This document shows, piece by piece, positions 26,595-33,536 of a stretch of 64,000 nucleotides of DNA. The notes beneath the pieces were generated by a model, which made no database searches, was not told where the DNA came from, and saw nothing but the letters and a program-made list of their open reading frames with translations. Source of the stretch: Haloferax sulfurifontis ATCC BAA-897 (GTDB taxonomy: Archaea; Halobacteriota; Halobacteria; Halobacteriales; Haloferacaceae). Location: positions 62,001 through 126,000 of the forward strand of contig NZ_AOLM01000008.1 in assembly GCF_000337835.1 (NCBI RefSeq). The letters are read 5' to 3'. The position numbers and the translations under genes were made by a program. Each line of letters begins with the position of its first letter. Within the stretch, counting starts at the first letter, position 1.

Positions 26595-28166
26595 ATGCCT
26601 GTCAAACGCATCTCTCCGTTCGTGTGGGCGCTCGTCGCGACGCTACTCGTCGTCGCGGGCGGCGTCTCGCCGGTCGTCGTCGCCGCGGACGGCGTCGAGG
26701 TGCGTGCGGTCGACCACACCGGCGCGGGCGTCGTCGCCACCGAGAACGGCCGGACGTACGTCGCCTCGTGGCGGCCCTCGACGGTTTCGGTGGCCGTCGC
26801 GGGGGACGGCGACTACGAGGTCTGTCTCCGGACCGACCTCGACGACGGCTCGACGACGTCGTTGGGGTGCGAGCCGCTCGGGAGCGCGGGGGCGAACGCG
26901 ACCGGCGACCAGCGCGTCGACTTCGAGTTCGAAACGTGGCCGGCGAACGCGACCGGCGACCGCACCGTAACGGCCGTCGTCAGACCCGGCGGCGGCGAGC
27001 CGGTCGCGCAGGCGAGTCACGGCGTCACGGTGCTCGCTCCGGCCGGGGACGCCGACGGCGACGGTCTCGGCAACCGCGACGAACTCGACCGCGGCACGGA
27101 CGTGCTCGTCGCCGACACCGACACCGACGGCGTGCCCGACGGCGAGGAGGTGAACCGCTACGAGACCGACCCGACGAGCACCGACACCGACGGCGACGAC
27201 CTCAGCGACGGCGTCGAAATCAACGAGCAGGGGAGCAACCCGACCGAGACGGACACCGACGGCGACGGCCTCGACGACGGTGCAGAGGTGACGACCCACG
27301 GCACGGACCCGACGACCGCCGACACCGACGGCGACGGTCTCGACGACGGCGCGGAAGTCAACGACTACGAGACCAACCCGACCGCCACCGACACGGACGG
27401 CGACGGTCTCGACGACGGGCCGGAGGTCAACGTCCACGAGACGAATCCCACCGCCGCCGACACCGACGGCGACGGTCTCGACGACGGCGCGGAAGTCAAC
27501 CGATACGAGACGAACCCGACCGAGGCCGACACCGACGGCGACGGTCTCGACGACGGGCGCGAGGTCAACGTCATCGGGACCGACCCGAACCGCGGCGATA
27601 CCGACGGCGACGGGCGCGGGGACGGCGCTGAGGTCGAAGCGGGGACCGACCCGAGCGCCGCGCCGGGGTCGGTCGTCGGGTCGCTGGAACTCGGCGGCGA
27701 CGGCTGGTTGCTCGTGCTCGCGGTCGCGGCCGTCGCGGTCGCCCTGCTCGTCGTCGGCGCGCGAGTCCGGAGAACCGACGCGAGAGCGCGACTGTCGGAC
27801 GTTCGCTCGCTCGCGACCGACCGCGGCGACGAGGCCGCCGCCAACGGGGAGTCGGCGGACGCGGTTCGGACCGGCGGAACCGGCGGCGCGGCGCGCCCGG
27901 AGTCGGCCGCCGACGGCTACCCCGACGCCGAAGAACTCCTCGACGACGAGACGCGCGTCCTCAGGCTCCTCGACGACAACGGCGGCCAACTCCGGCAGTC
28001 GAAGGTCGTCGAGGGCACGGGGTGGTCGAAGTCGAAGGTGAGCCGCGTCCTCTCGCGGATGGCCGAGGAGGGCACCGTCACGAAGATAAACCTCGGCCGG
28101 GAGAACCTCATCGCCCGCCCCGAGGACGTGCCCGAACACGCCCGGTCGCCGTTCGACGAGTCCTGA
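26595..28166 (+). CDS. Membrane one-component regulator: TSP3 Ca-binding repeats outside, winged helix inside
   Basis: This 523-aa protein has a signal peptide (residues ~8-31), an extracellular beta-rich domain (~32-148) and nine ~23-residue thrombospondin type-3-like repeats (~151-358) of consensus DTDGDGLDDGAEVNxxxTNP. A transmembrane helix follows (~368-388), then a cytoplasmic winged helix (~440-505: DDETRVLRLLDDNGGQLRQS, TGWSKSKVSRVLSRMAEEG). The D-x-D-G-D-G loops bind Ca2+ in the known family. The winged helix is of the kind annotated DUF7343 or MarR-like in haloarchaea. I infer a transcription factor that stays in the membrane and senses calcium or surface state. The alternative is that the HTH mediates protein contacts only. 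Confidence 0.85.
   Translation: MPVKRISPFVWALVATLLVVAGGVSPVVVAADGVEVRAVDHTGAGVVATENGRTYVASWRPSTVSVAVAGDGDYEVCLRTDLDDGSTTSLGCEPLGSAGANATGDQRVDFEFETWPANATGDRTVTAVVRPGGGEPVAQASHGVTVLAPAGDADGDGLGNRDELDRGTDVLVADTDTDGVPDGEEVNRYETDPTSTDTDGDDLSDGVEINEQGSNPTETDTDGDGLDDGAEVTTHGTDPTTADTDGDGLDDGAEVNDYETNPTATDTDGDGLDDGPEVNVHETNPTAADTDGDGLDDGAEVNRYETNPTEADTDGDGLDDGREVNVIGTDPNRGDTDGDGRGDGAEVEAGTDPSAAPGSVVGSLELGGDGWLLVLAVAAVAVALLVVGARVRRTDARARLSDVRSLATDRGDEAAANGESADAVRTGGTGGAARPESAADGYPDAEELLDDETRVLRLLDDNGGQLRQSKVVEGTGWSKSKVSRVLSRMAEEGTVTKINLGRENLIARPEDVPEHARSPFDES
27045..27660 (+). repeat. Nine ~69-bp coding repeats (TSP3 units)
   Basis: Nine near-identical 69-bp units encode the calcium-type repeats of the membrane regulator. 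The central five units share long stretches at nucleotide level, which suggests recent expansion. They are coding repeats, not a CRISPR array: there are no unique spacers of constant size, and the frame is open throughout. Confidence 0.85.
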
Positions 28167-28224
28167 GCGGGTCGCGTCGCGGCCGACGCGGCCCGCGAGT
28201 CGGAATCCCGAACCGCGGTCGGAG

Positions 28225-28238
28225 TTGGAACATACCAA
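28225..28238. promoter_or_regulatory. 14-bp palindrome, copy 1 (TTGGAACATACCAA)
   Basis: This dyad lies 37-50 bases upstream of the HTH_10 regulator start at 28275 and is followed by a TATA-like CTATAG at about 28245-28250. It matches the consensus TTGGMAYATNCCAA shared with three other promoters in the next 3 kb. Confidence 0.7.
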
Positions 28239-28274
28239 CCAAGGCTATAGGCCTCGGGCGACTAGGTGAGAGCC

Positions 28275-29048
28275 ATGCGAGAGTTCGTCTTCACGGTCGA
28301 GTACGAGCGGGGCGTCGACGAGGTGATGGACCTCTTCATCGAGAACCCGGACCTGCACTCCAAGACGATGGCGATACACGCCACGAGCGAGTCGATGTGG
28401 CGGCTCGACCGTCTCACCGGACCGACGGAGGCGCTCGAAGCGTTCGACGAGGTCATCGAGCAGGCCACCCGGTGCAACGGCGTCCTCGGGATGTGCGGCG
28501 CGCCGGTCGTCGAGTGGGAGTACGAGGTGCTCTCGGAGACGCCGAACGGGCGCATCGTTTACTCCTGCCGCGAGGAGGGCGACGGGATTCAGTCGATTCC
28601 CCACGTCGCCGCGAAGCACATCGGCGACGGCCTCCTGATGCAGGCCGAGCGCCGAGGGGCCCAAAACCAGTGGCGACTGCTCATCTCCGACGACGACACG
28701 GTGAGCGAGATTTACGAGGAAGTCAAAGACAGCCTCAGCGACGGCCTCTCGCTGAGCGTCCAGCGCATCAGCGAACCCGAGTGCTGGCTCGAAGAGGGCG
28801 TTTCGGCCGACGGGCTCCCGCCGGAACAGCAGGCCGCGCTCGAAGCCGCCGTCGAGTTCGGCTACTACGAGACGCCGCGGCAACACACCGTCCAAGAGAT
28901 TTCGGAGGAACTCGACATCCCGAACTCGACGCTCCAGTACCGCCTGACCCGCGCCGAGGCGTGGCTGGCCCGGCAGTTCGTCACCGATACGCTCGGCACC
29001 GAAGTCGAAGAGCGCGTCGACCCCGAAAAGCTCGAAGCGAGCGCCTGA
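28275..29048 (+). CDS. HTH_10 (bacterio-opsin activator-type) regulator
   Basis: This 257-aa soluble regulator has residues ~1-185 forming a sensor-like domain found in haloarchaeal bat-type proteins (REFVFTVEYERGVDEVMDLF, WRLDRLTGPTEALEAFDEV). The C-terminus is an HTH_10 (QQAALEAAVEFGYYETPRQ then EISEELDIPNSTLQYRL). I chose the ATG at 28275; an in-frame ATG nine bases upstream is less likely. Its promoter carries the 14-bp palindrome shared with the SUI1-like gene, the TFB gene and a small membrane protein. It is thus the obvious candidate to bind that operator and regulate itself. This is inference. Confidence 0.88.
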   Translation: MREFVFTVEYERGVDEVMDLFIENPDLHSKTMAIHATSESMWRLDRLTGPTEALEAFDEVIEQATRCNGVLGMCGAPVVEWEYEVLSETPNGRIVYSCREEGDGIQSIPHVAAKHIGDGLLMQAERRGAQNQWRLLISDDDTVSEIYEEVKDSLSDGLSLSVQRISEPECWLEEGVSADGLPPEQQAALEAAVEFGYYETPRQHTVQEISEELDIPNSTLQYRLTRAEAWLARQFVTDTLGTEVEERVDPEKLEASA

Positions 29049-29096
29049 CCGGCGACTCCCGGGCCGAAACCTCGATAGGAGACGGTTACAGAACGG

Positions 29097-29110
29097 TTGG
29101 AATATTCCAA
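29097..29110. promoter_or_regulatory. 14-bp palindrome, copy 2 (TTGGAATATTCCAA)
   Basis: This is the perfect form of the dyad. It lies 38-51 bases upstream of the GTG start at 29148, with a TGATAC element about ten bases downstream of it. The spacing to the gene start matches copy 1 closely. Confidence 0.75.
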
Positions 29111-29147
29111 CCACACTCTGATACGCCGTGGAAGCGTACGCAACGAC

Positions 29148-29450
29148 GTGGGAAAGGACACATTCAGCGACATCACCGGCCTCCCGGACGACCTCGGAAT
29201 CGGCGACGACCTCGCGCGGGCGGACCAGCGCGCGTCGATTCGCGTCGATACCCGACGGTACGGCAAGCCCGTGACGGTGGTCGGCGGCCTCGACCTCCCG
29301 ACCGACGAACTGGACGCCCTCGCGTCGACCCTGAAACGACGGCTCGCGGTCGGCGGGACCGTGACCGACGGGCGCATCGAACTGCAGGGCGAACACGGCG
29401 AGCGCCTCGAAGCCGCGCTCCGCGACGAGGGCTTCGGCGTCGAGCGCTGA
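29148..29450 (+). CDS. SUI1/eIF1-like translation factor paralogue
   Basis: This 100-aa protein starts at the GTG 29148 (MGKDTFSDITGLPDDLGIGD). Residues ~28-100 form a SUI1/YciH fold: RASIRVDTRRYGKPVTVVGG, a leucine-rich helix and a C-terminal GTVTDGRIELQGEH strand. In archaea aIF1 aids start-codon selection. This copy lacks the cysteine-bearing CxxC-type N-terminus common in the housekeeping haloarchaeal aIF1 and has GLPDDLGIGDDLA instead, so I read it as a divergent second copy. It shares its promoter dyad with the flanking regulator and TFB genes. Confidence 0.85.
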   Translation: MGKDTFSDITGLPDDLGIGDDLARADQRASIRVDTRRYGKPVTVVGGLDLPTDELDALASTLKRRLAVGGTVTDGRIELQGEHGERLEAALRDEGFGVER

Positions 29451-29566
29451 CCTCGTTTTTCGTCCGCCCGATAGCTCTCGCGGCCGAAAGAGGCGGATAA
29501 CTGACGCGGCGACCGACGAGCGAGCGGCCGGTGTCTCCCGGTCGCGCGCCCCGGTGGCGGACGCGT

Positions 29567-29580
29567 TTGGCATATTCCAA
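29567..29580. promoter_or_regulatory. 14-bp palindrome, copy 3 (TTGGCATATTCCAA)
   Basis: This dyad lies 43-56 bases upstream of the TFB start at 29623, followed by CATTAC at about 29590-29595. It is the exact reverse complement of copy 4. Confidence 0.72.
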
Positions 29581-29622
29581 ACGAGGTCCCATTACCCTGT
29601 GTCCGGAATACACTGGTACTCA

Positions 29623-30657
29623 ATGGACACGAAACACGTCGACTGGCGTTCGATGCGAGACGAGTCGGCACCGACGGCGGGGTCCGAGGCCCGACAGTCC
29701 GGCGACGAGCGCGACGCGGACGAGGACGGAGCCGAGGCGTCTGAGGCGGCGGTCGCGGAGCGGACCGACCTCGTCTACGACGAGCAACACGGCGAGTGGG
29801 TCGACCCCGAGACGGGCGAGATTCTCCGCGAGGACGAAATCGACCACGGTCCCGAGTGGCGCGCGTTCGACTCCGCGGAGCGCGACCAGAAGTCCCGCGT
29901 CGGCGCGCCCACGACGAACATGATGCACGACAAGGGGCTGTCGACCAACATCGGCTGGCAGAACAAAGACGCCTACGGCAACTCCCTGTCGACGGGCCAG
30001 CGCCAGAAGATGCAACGACTCCGGACGTGGAACGAGCGGTTCCGCACCCGCGACTCCAAAGAGCGGAATCTCAAGCAGGCGCTCGGCGAAGTCGAGCGGA
30101 TGGGCTCGGCGCTCGGCCTGCCGGACACGGTCCGCGAGACAGCCTCGGTCATCTACCGCCGCGCGCTCGACGAGGACCTACTGCCCGGTCGCTCTATCGA
30201 GGGCGTCGCCACGGCCGCCATCTACGCCGCCGCTCGACAGGCCGGCGTCCCCCGTTCCCTCGACGAGGTGCGGCGCGTCTCCCGCGTCGACAAGATGGAA
30301 CTCACCCGGACGTACCGCTACGTCTCCCGCGAGCTAGGGCTGGACATGAAGCCGGCCGACCCGGCGCAATACCTCCCGCGGTTCGTCTCCGAACTCGACG
30401 TGACCGACGACGTGGAGCGCCGCGCCCGGTCGCTTCTCGACAGCGCGAAGCGGCAGGGCATCCACAGCGGGAAAAGCCCCGTCGGGCTCGCGGCGGCGGC
30501 CATCTACGCCGGCGCGCTCCTCGCCGACGAGGAACTGACGCAGTCCGAGGTGAGCGACGTGACCGACATCAGCGAAGTGACTATCAGGAACCGCTACCGC
30601 GAGCTCCTCGAAGCGACCCAGAAGTCGGGCGAGCGGACCGTCGGGTCGACCGCCTAA
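29623..30657 (+). CDS. tfb: Transcription initiation factor TFB without a zinc ribbon
   Basis: This 344-aa archaeal TFIIB homologue recognises TBP-DNA and the BRE. The B-finger/linker region (IDHGPEWRAFD) and both cyclin repeats (ERMGSALGLPDTVRETASVIYRRA; AAIYAGALL near the end) are intact. The N-terminal zinc ribbon, normally two CxxC pairs, is replaced by AERTDLVYDEQHGEWVDPETGE, in which the HGE and E-D-E-I-D framework survives but every cysteine is gone. The whole protein has no cysteine. The zinc ribbon docks on RNA polymerase in the known family, so this TFB may act differently, for instance as a specialised or competing factor. The promoter carries the shared palindrome. Confidence 0.93.
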   Translation: MDTKHVDWRSMRDESAPTAGSEARQSGDERDADEDGAEASEAAVAERTDLVYDEQHGEWVDPETGEILREDEIDHGPEWRAFDSAERDQKSRVGAPTTNMMHDKGLSTNIGWQNKDAYGNSLSTGQRQKMQRLRTWNERFRTRDSKERNLKQALGEVERMGSALGLPDTVRETASVIYRRALDEDLLPGRSIEGVATAAIYAAARQAGVPRSLDEVRRVSRVDKMELTRTYRYVSRELGLDMKPADPAQYLPRFVSELDVTDDVERRARSLLDSAKRQGIHSGKSPVGLAAAAIYAGALLADEELTQSEVSDVTDISEVTIRNRYRELLEATQKSGERTVGSTA

Positions 30658-30759
30658 GCCGGCGTTTCGAGCGCAAGAAGCAGTTTTTCTCTTCGATTCG
30701 GTTCGTTTTCAGTCCGGGCCGTCAGTGTCGCGAGCGACGCGGCAACGGTCTCACGGTCG

Positions 30760-31212
30760 TCAGCGGTTGCACGAACACGTCGAGCGGGACGCACCGTCGC
30801 GTCCCGGGTGAGCGTCGCGGGCGCGGTCGACGAGTTCGCTCGCGGTCTCGCGAACGGCGCGTCGGGCGCTCGATTCGGGGCGACGCGCTCGGAAGTCGAG
30901 GTAGAGTGCCGTCGGCAGGAGAAACGAGGCGTACACGCCGCTGACGGCGACGGCAATCTGCACCGGGTGGTCGGCGGGAACGACCGCCCACCCGACCCCG
31001 ATGAGCGCCCACAGCGCGATTCCCTGTCGGATAGTCGGACGCCATCGGTTCGTTCGCGCCGACTGCGCCTGCACGTCGAGGCTGGGGTCAACGTCGGCGG
31101 TGTCGGCGTCGGCGTCATCGCCCGAGTCGGACGCCGAGCGGTCGGCTCGGCGGGACTCGGTCCGCGTGTCGTCACGTGGAGAAGCGGCGTGACGGAACCT
31201 TTGTTCGGACAT
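30760..31212 (-). CDS. Small two-helix membrane protein under the shared palindrome
   Basis: This 150-aa protein has a charged, Asp/Arg-rich N-terminal third. Two hydrophobic helices follow (GIALWALIGVGWAVVPA and IAVAVSGVYASFLLPTALYL), then a basic cytoplasmic tail RARRPESSARRAVRETASEL. The family is not recognised. It is convergent with TFB. Its start at 31212 has the 14-bp palindrome 46-59 bases upstream, so it belongs to the same putative regulon as the regulator, SUI1-like and TFB genes. That link is the only hint at its role. Confidence 0.75.
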   Translation of the reverse strand: MSEQRFRHAASPRDDTRTESRRADRSASDSGDDADADTADVDPSLDVQAQSARTNRWRPTIRQGIALWALIGVGWAVVPADHPVQIAVAVSGVYASFLLPTALYLDFRARRPESSARRAVRETASELVDRARDAHPGRDGASRSTCSCNR

Positions 31213-31257
31213 AGCGTGGTGTCGGCGGCTACGGCTTCGAGCCTAATGGGGGCGCGC

Positions 31258-31271
31258 TTGGAATATGCCAA
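31258..31271. promoter_or_regulatory. 14-bp palindrome, copy 4 (TTGGAATATGCCAA)
   Basis: This is the reverse complement of copy 3. It is oriented for the minus-strand gene starting at 31212, with a CATTAG element between the dyad and the gene on that strand. Placement relative to the start resembles the other three copies. Confidence 0.7.
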
Positions 31272-31308
31272 CCGAGGAAATCAGCGGGCGGCGGTCGGCC
31301 GCGGGAAC

Positions 31309-31806
31309 TCAGTTACTGCTCGCGCCGTCGACCGGTTCCGCGAACGCGACGGTCTGTTTCACGTCGGTGACTTCGACCTCGACGCGGTCGCCGGGGTCCG
31401 TGCCGGGGACGATGATGACGAAGCCGCGTTCGACCTTCGCGATGCCGTCGCCCTGGTCGCCGAGGGTGTCGATGATGACGGTCCGAACGTCGCCCTCCGC
31501 GACGGGGGGTTCTCGCGGCTGTGAGCGCGCGTCGCGGGGGCTCGACGGCGAGTCGTCGGAGTCCCGGTCGTCGGAGCCGAAGTCGCCGTCGTCCGCCGAA
31601 GTCGCCGTCGCCGCCGTCGATTCGACCGGCGGCTCTGTCACCGACGCGGTGCCCGGACTCGAAAGCAGTGCGACGCGGTACAGCTCCCCCGCCGAAATCG
31701 ACCCGCTTTCGACGAGTTCGCTCGGAATCGACACCACGTAGCGGTCGCCGTCTCGCTCGACCGAAGTCTCGAAAAGGAGCCGAAGAGAATCTGAAATATC
31801 AGTCAC
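31309..31806 (-). CDS. TRAM domain protein
   Basis: This 165-aa protein has an N-terminal ~50-residue AbrB/barrel-like or unknown domain (DISDSLRLLFETSVERDGDR, ISAGELYRVALLSS) and an acidic Ser/Asp linker. The C-terminal TRAM beta-barrel spans residues ~105-165 (IDTLGDQGDGIAKVERGFVI, PGDRVEVEVTDVKQTVAFA). TRAM domains bind RNA, and small TRAM proteins act as RNA chaperones in archaea. I chose the GTG at 31806 because a TATA-like TTTTATT lies about 27 bases upstream on this strand, which would make the mRNA leaderless. The long frame further upstream is unlikely to be translated. Confidence 0.85.
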   Translation of the reverse strand: MTDISDSLRLLFETSVERDGDRYVVSIPSELVESGSISAGELYRVALLSSPGTASVTEPPVESTAATATSADDGDFGSDDRDSDDSPSSPRDARSQPREPPVAEGDVRTVIIDTLGDQGDGIAKVERGFVIIVPGTDPGDRVEVEVTDVKQTVAFAEPVDGASSN

Positions 31807-31829
31807 TCCCGCTACTTCGTCTCGGACCA

Positions 31830-31839
31830 AATAAAAGGT
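31830..31839 (-). promoter_or_regulatory. TATA box of the TRAM gene
   Basis: On the minus strand this reads CCTTTTATTT. It is centred about 27 bases upstream of the GTG start at 31806. That is the spacing expected of a leaderless archaeal transcript, and it decides the start codon. Confidence 0.6.
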
Positions 31840-31956
31840 GGTGAAACCAACGCACCCGTCTCGGCCGACAGCGACCGACAGAACCCGCCGAACACCGGTT
31901 TCGACGGACTGCGGGCGCACCCGAAGACACATGACAGCTCGGTTGCTCTTTCCGGC

Positions 31957-32130
31957 ATGGCACGCGACACGCTCGTCTCGTGGCAGACGTTCGCGCTGTT
32001 CATCCTGTTTCCGCCGGCGGCGCTCGTCGCCATCGTGTTGTTTCCCCTGACGTTGCTCGTCTTCGGGTGGCTGTACTACCGCGGCAAGTACGAGGCGGAA
32101 CTGGAGTCCGACGACGAAAAACGTGTGTGA
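31957..32130 (+). CDS. 57-aa single- or double-pass membrane protein
   Basis: This short protein begins MARDTLVSWQTFALFIL. It has a long hydrophobic core with prolines in the middle (FPPAALVAIVLFPLTLLVFGWLYY reads as two short helices) and a charged tail KYEAELESDDEKRV. Codon use is typical of the window. It is too short for domain assignment and I do not recognise it. It lies between the divergent TRAM gene and the convergent tail-tube pair, so it has its own promoter. Confidence 0.7.
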   Translation: MARDTLVSWQTFALFILFPPAALVAIVLFPLTLLVFGWLYYRGKYEAELESDDEKRV

Positions 32131-32177
32131 AGCCGAACGACCCCGCCCCGTGAGGCGATGCACACGCGGGGGCAACC

Positions 32178-32702
32178 TCAGTCGGCGCACTCGTCGAGGT
32201 CGGTCACGGCGTCGATTCCCTCGTGGGTCAGTTCGAGCGACTCCGTCGCCACGGCGGCCGCGTCGGCAACGAGGTGCGGCCCGGTCCACCTGACCGGCGT
32301 CGCCGCCCGGCAGACCCACCCGCGAACCGGCTCGCCGGTCGCGTCGAGCAGGCAGATTCGAACGTCCTGCGGAGTCGTCTCGCCGTCGACCCACGCGCGG
32401 AACCACGCCCACAGCGACCGGTCGTCGGTGACGCCCCGGCGGAGTTCGAGCGGCGGCGAACTGGTTTCTCGGCGCGACGGCGAGCGCGGCCGCGGGCGGG
32501 GTCGCGGACCCGACCGCTTCCGCCGGCGACGGCCGCGTCCACCGGCATCGGGACGCCGCGGTTCGGGCTCTGACTCGTCGCGGGTCGGGGACTCGACCGC
32601 CACGGAGAGCCCGCGAACCTCGGAAAGCCCGAGTTTCGGGAGCGCGTCGCACCGCACTCGAAAGCGATGCGCCCCGTAGGGGTCCGACCCGGCGGCGGTC
32701 AC
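32178..32702 (-). CDS. Phage/contractile-tail tube-like protein (gp19 family) B
   Basis: This 174-aa protein has the layout of T4 gp19-type tail tube proteins used in contractile injection systems: an N-terminal DPYGAHRFRVRCDAL strand, LELRRGVTDDRSLWAWFRAWVDG and a C-terminal ESLELTHEGIDAV. The central ~50 residues are a very Arg/Pro-rich insert (RRRRKRSGPRPRPRPR), which is odd for an acidic haloarchaeal protein. It starts inside the stop of the second tube-like gene (ATGA overlap). No sheath, baseplate, spike or AAA+ gene lies in the window, so the pair is orphaned here. Confidence 0.75.
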   Translation of the reverse strand: MTAAGSDPYGAHRFRVRCDALPKLGLSEVRGLSVAVESPTRDESEPEPRRPDAGGRGRRRRKRSGPRPRPRPRSPSRRETSSPPLELRRGVTDDRSLWAWFRAWVDGETTPQDVRICLLDATGEPVRGWVCRAATPVRWTGPHLVADAAAVATESLELTHEGIDAVTDLDECAD

Positions 32703-33331
32703 GTCTCGTCCGACGCCTCGTCGCCGGCGCGGGTCGGATTCAGCCGCGATTCGTCGATGCCCTGGGGCAGTCCCTCGCCGACCGGGAAGTCGAGGTCCGG
32801 AAGCGACGGGGTCGAACCGCCGTCGCTCTCGCTCTCGGGGTCGTCGGCGTCGTCAGTCTCGCCTTCCTCGCCCTCGTCGTCGCCCGTCTCGACCGCGATT
32901 CTCGCGAAACCCTCGTGGACGACGACGAGGCGCTCGACGGCGACTTCGGAGGCCATCGCGTCCAACCGGGGCGCGTCGTACCGCGAGGGCCACGCCTCGC
33001 GGAAGACCCAGCGAGCGGCGGGATTGCCCGCCGCGTCCAGCAACACGACCGCGGCGTCGCGCCGGGCTTCCGCCATCTTGCCCTGTTCGACGAGCGCCCG
33101 CCATTCGGACAGTTCGAGCGAGCGGTCGGTCACGCCGACTTCGAGTTCGAGCGGCCCGTACTCGTTCAGGCCGGGGAGCTTCCGCGGCGTCGGCGGGTCC
33201 GCCCCCTCGCGGTACTCGACGACCGCCGAGGTCGCCGACGGGAGGTCACAGCGGCTGAAGCCGGCGGTCACGAGGCCCTCGATTTCGAGGATGAACCGTA
33301 GCTGTCGGTACGGGTCCGTTCGGGCGGCCAT
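32699..33331 (-). CDS. Phage/contractile-tail tube-like protein (gp19 family) A
   Basis: This 210-aa protein of the same family starts DPYRQLRFILEIEGLVTAGFSRC. It continues with the typical SAVVEYREGADPPTPRKLPG, LELEVGVTDRSLELSEWRALVE, RWVFREAWPSRYD and VERLVVVHEGF. An acidic tail of ~60 residues follows the tube fold. In eCIS and phages these form the inner tube through which effectors pass. It is translationally coupled to the other tube-like gene. The two differ in charge (acidic tail here, basic insert there), which may mean they pair. The remaining machine would have to be encoded elsewhere. Confidence 0.8.
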   Translation of the reverse strand: MAARTDPYRQLRFILEIEGLVTAGFSRCDLPSATSAVVEYREGADPPTPRKLPGLNEYGPLELEVGVTDRSLELSEWRALVEQGKMAEARRDAAVVLLDAAGNPAARWVFREAWPSRYDAPRLDAMASEVAVERLVVVHEGFARIAVETGDDEGEEGETDDADDPESESDGGSTPSLPDLDFPVGEGLPQGIDESRLNPTRAGDEASDET

Positions 33332-33536
33332 CGTCAGCGACCTCCGGGGGGAACGAGCGCCGACGACCGGGGCGCGGCGGTCCGCGAGACCACGTCATGT
33401 GAAAACATAGCAGTCGAGAGTCGCGGCGGCGGCTAATGAACGTGTACCCTACGTGCGAAAGCGCGCGGGACAGCGCACAGGAGCCACTCAACGGGGACGA
33501 ACGCTCCACGGGAGTTCGCCGCCGAGTGCCGACGGC

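Noticed and set aside
27045..27660. Regular repeats that might be taken for a CRISPR array
   Set aside because: They are 69-bp in-frame coding units (TSP3 repeats) without unique spacers.
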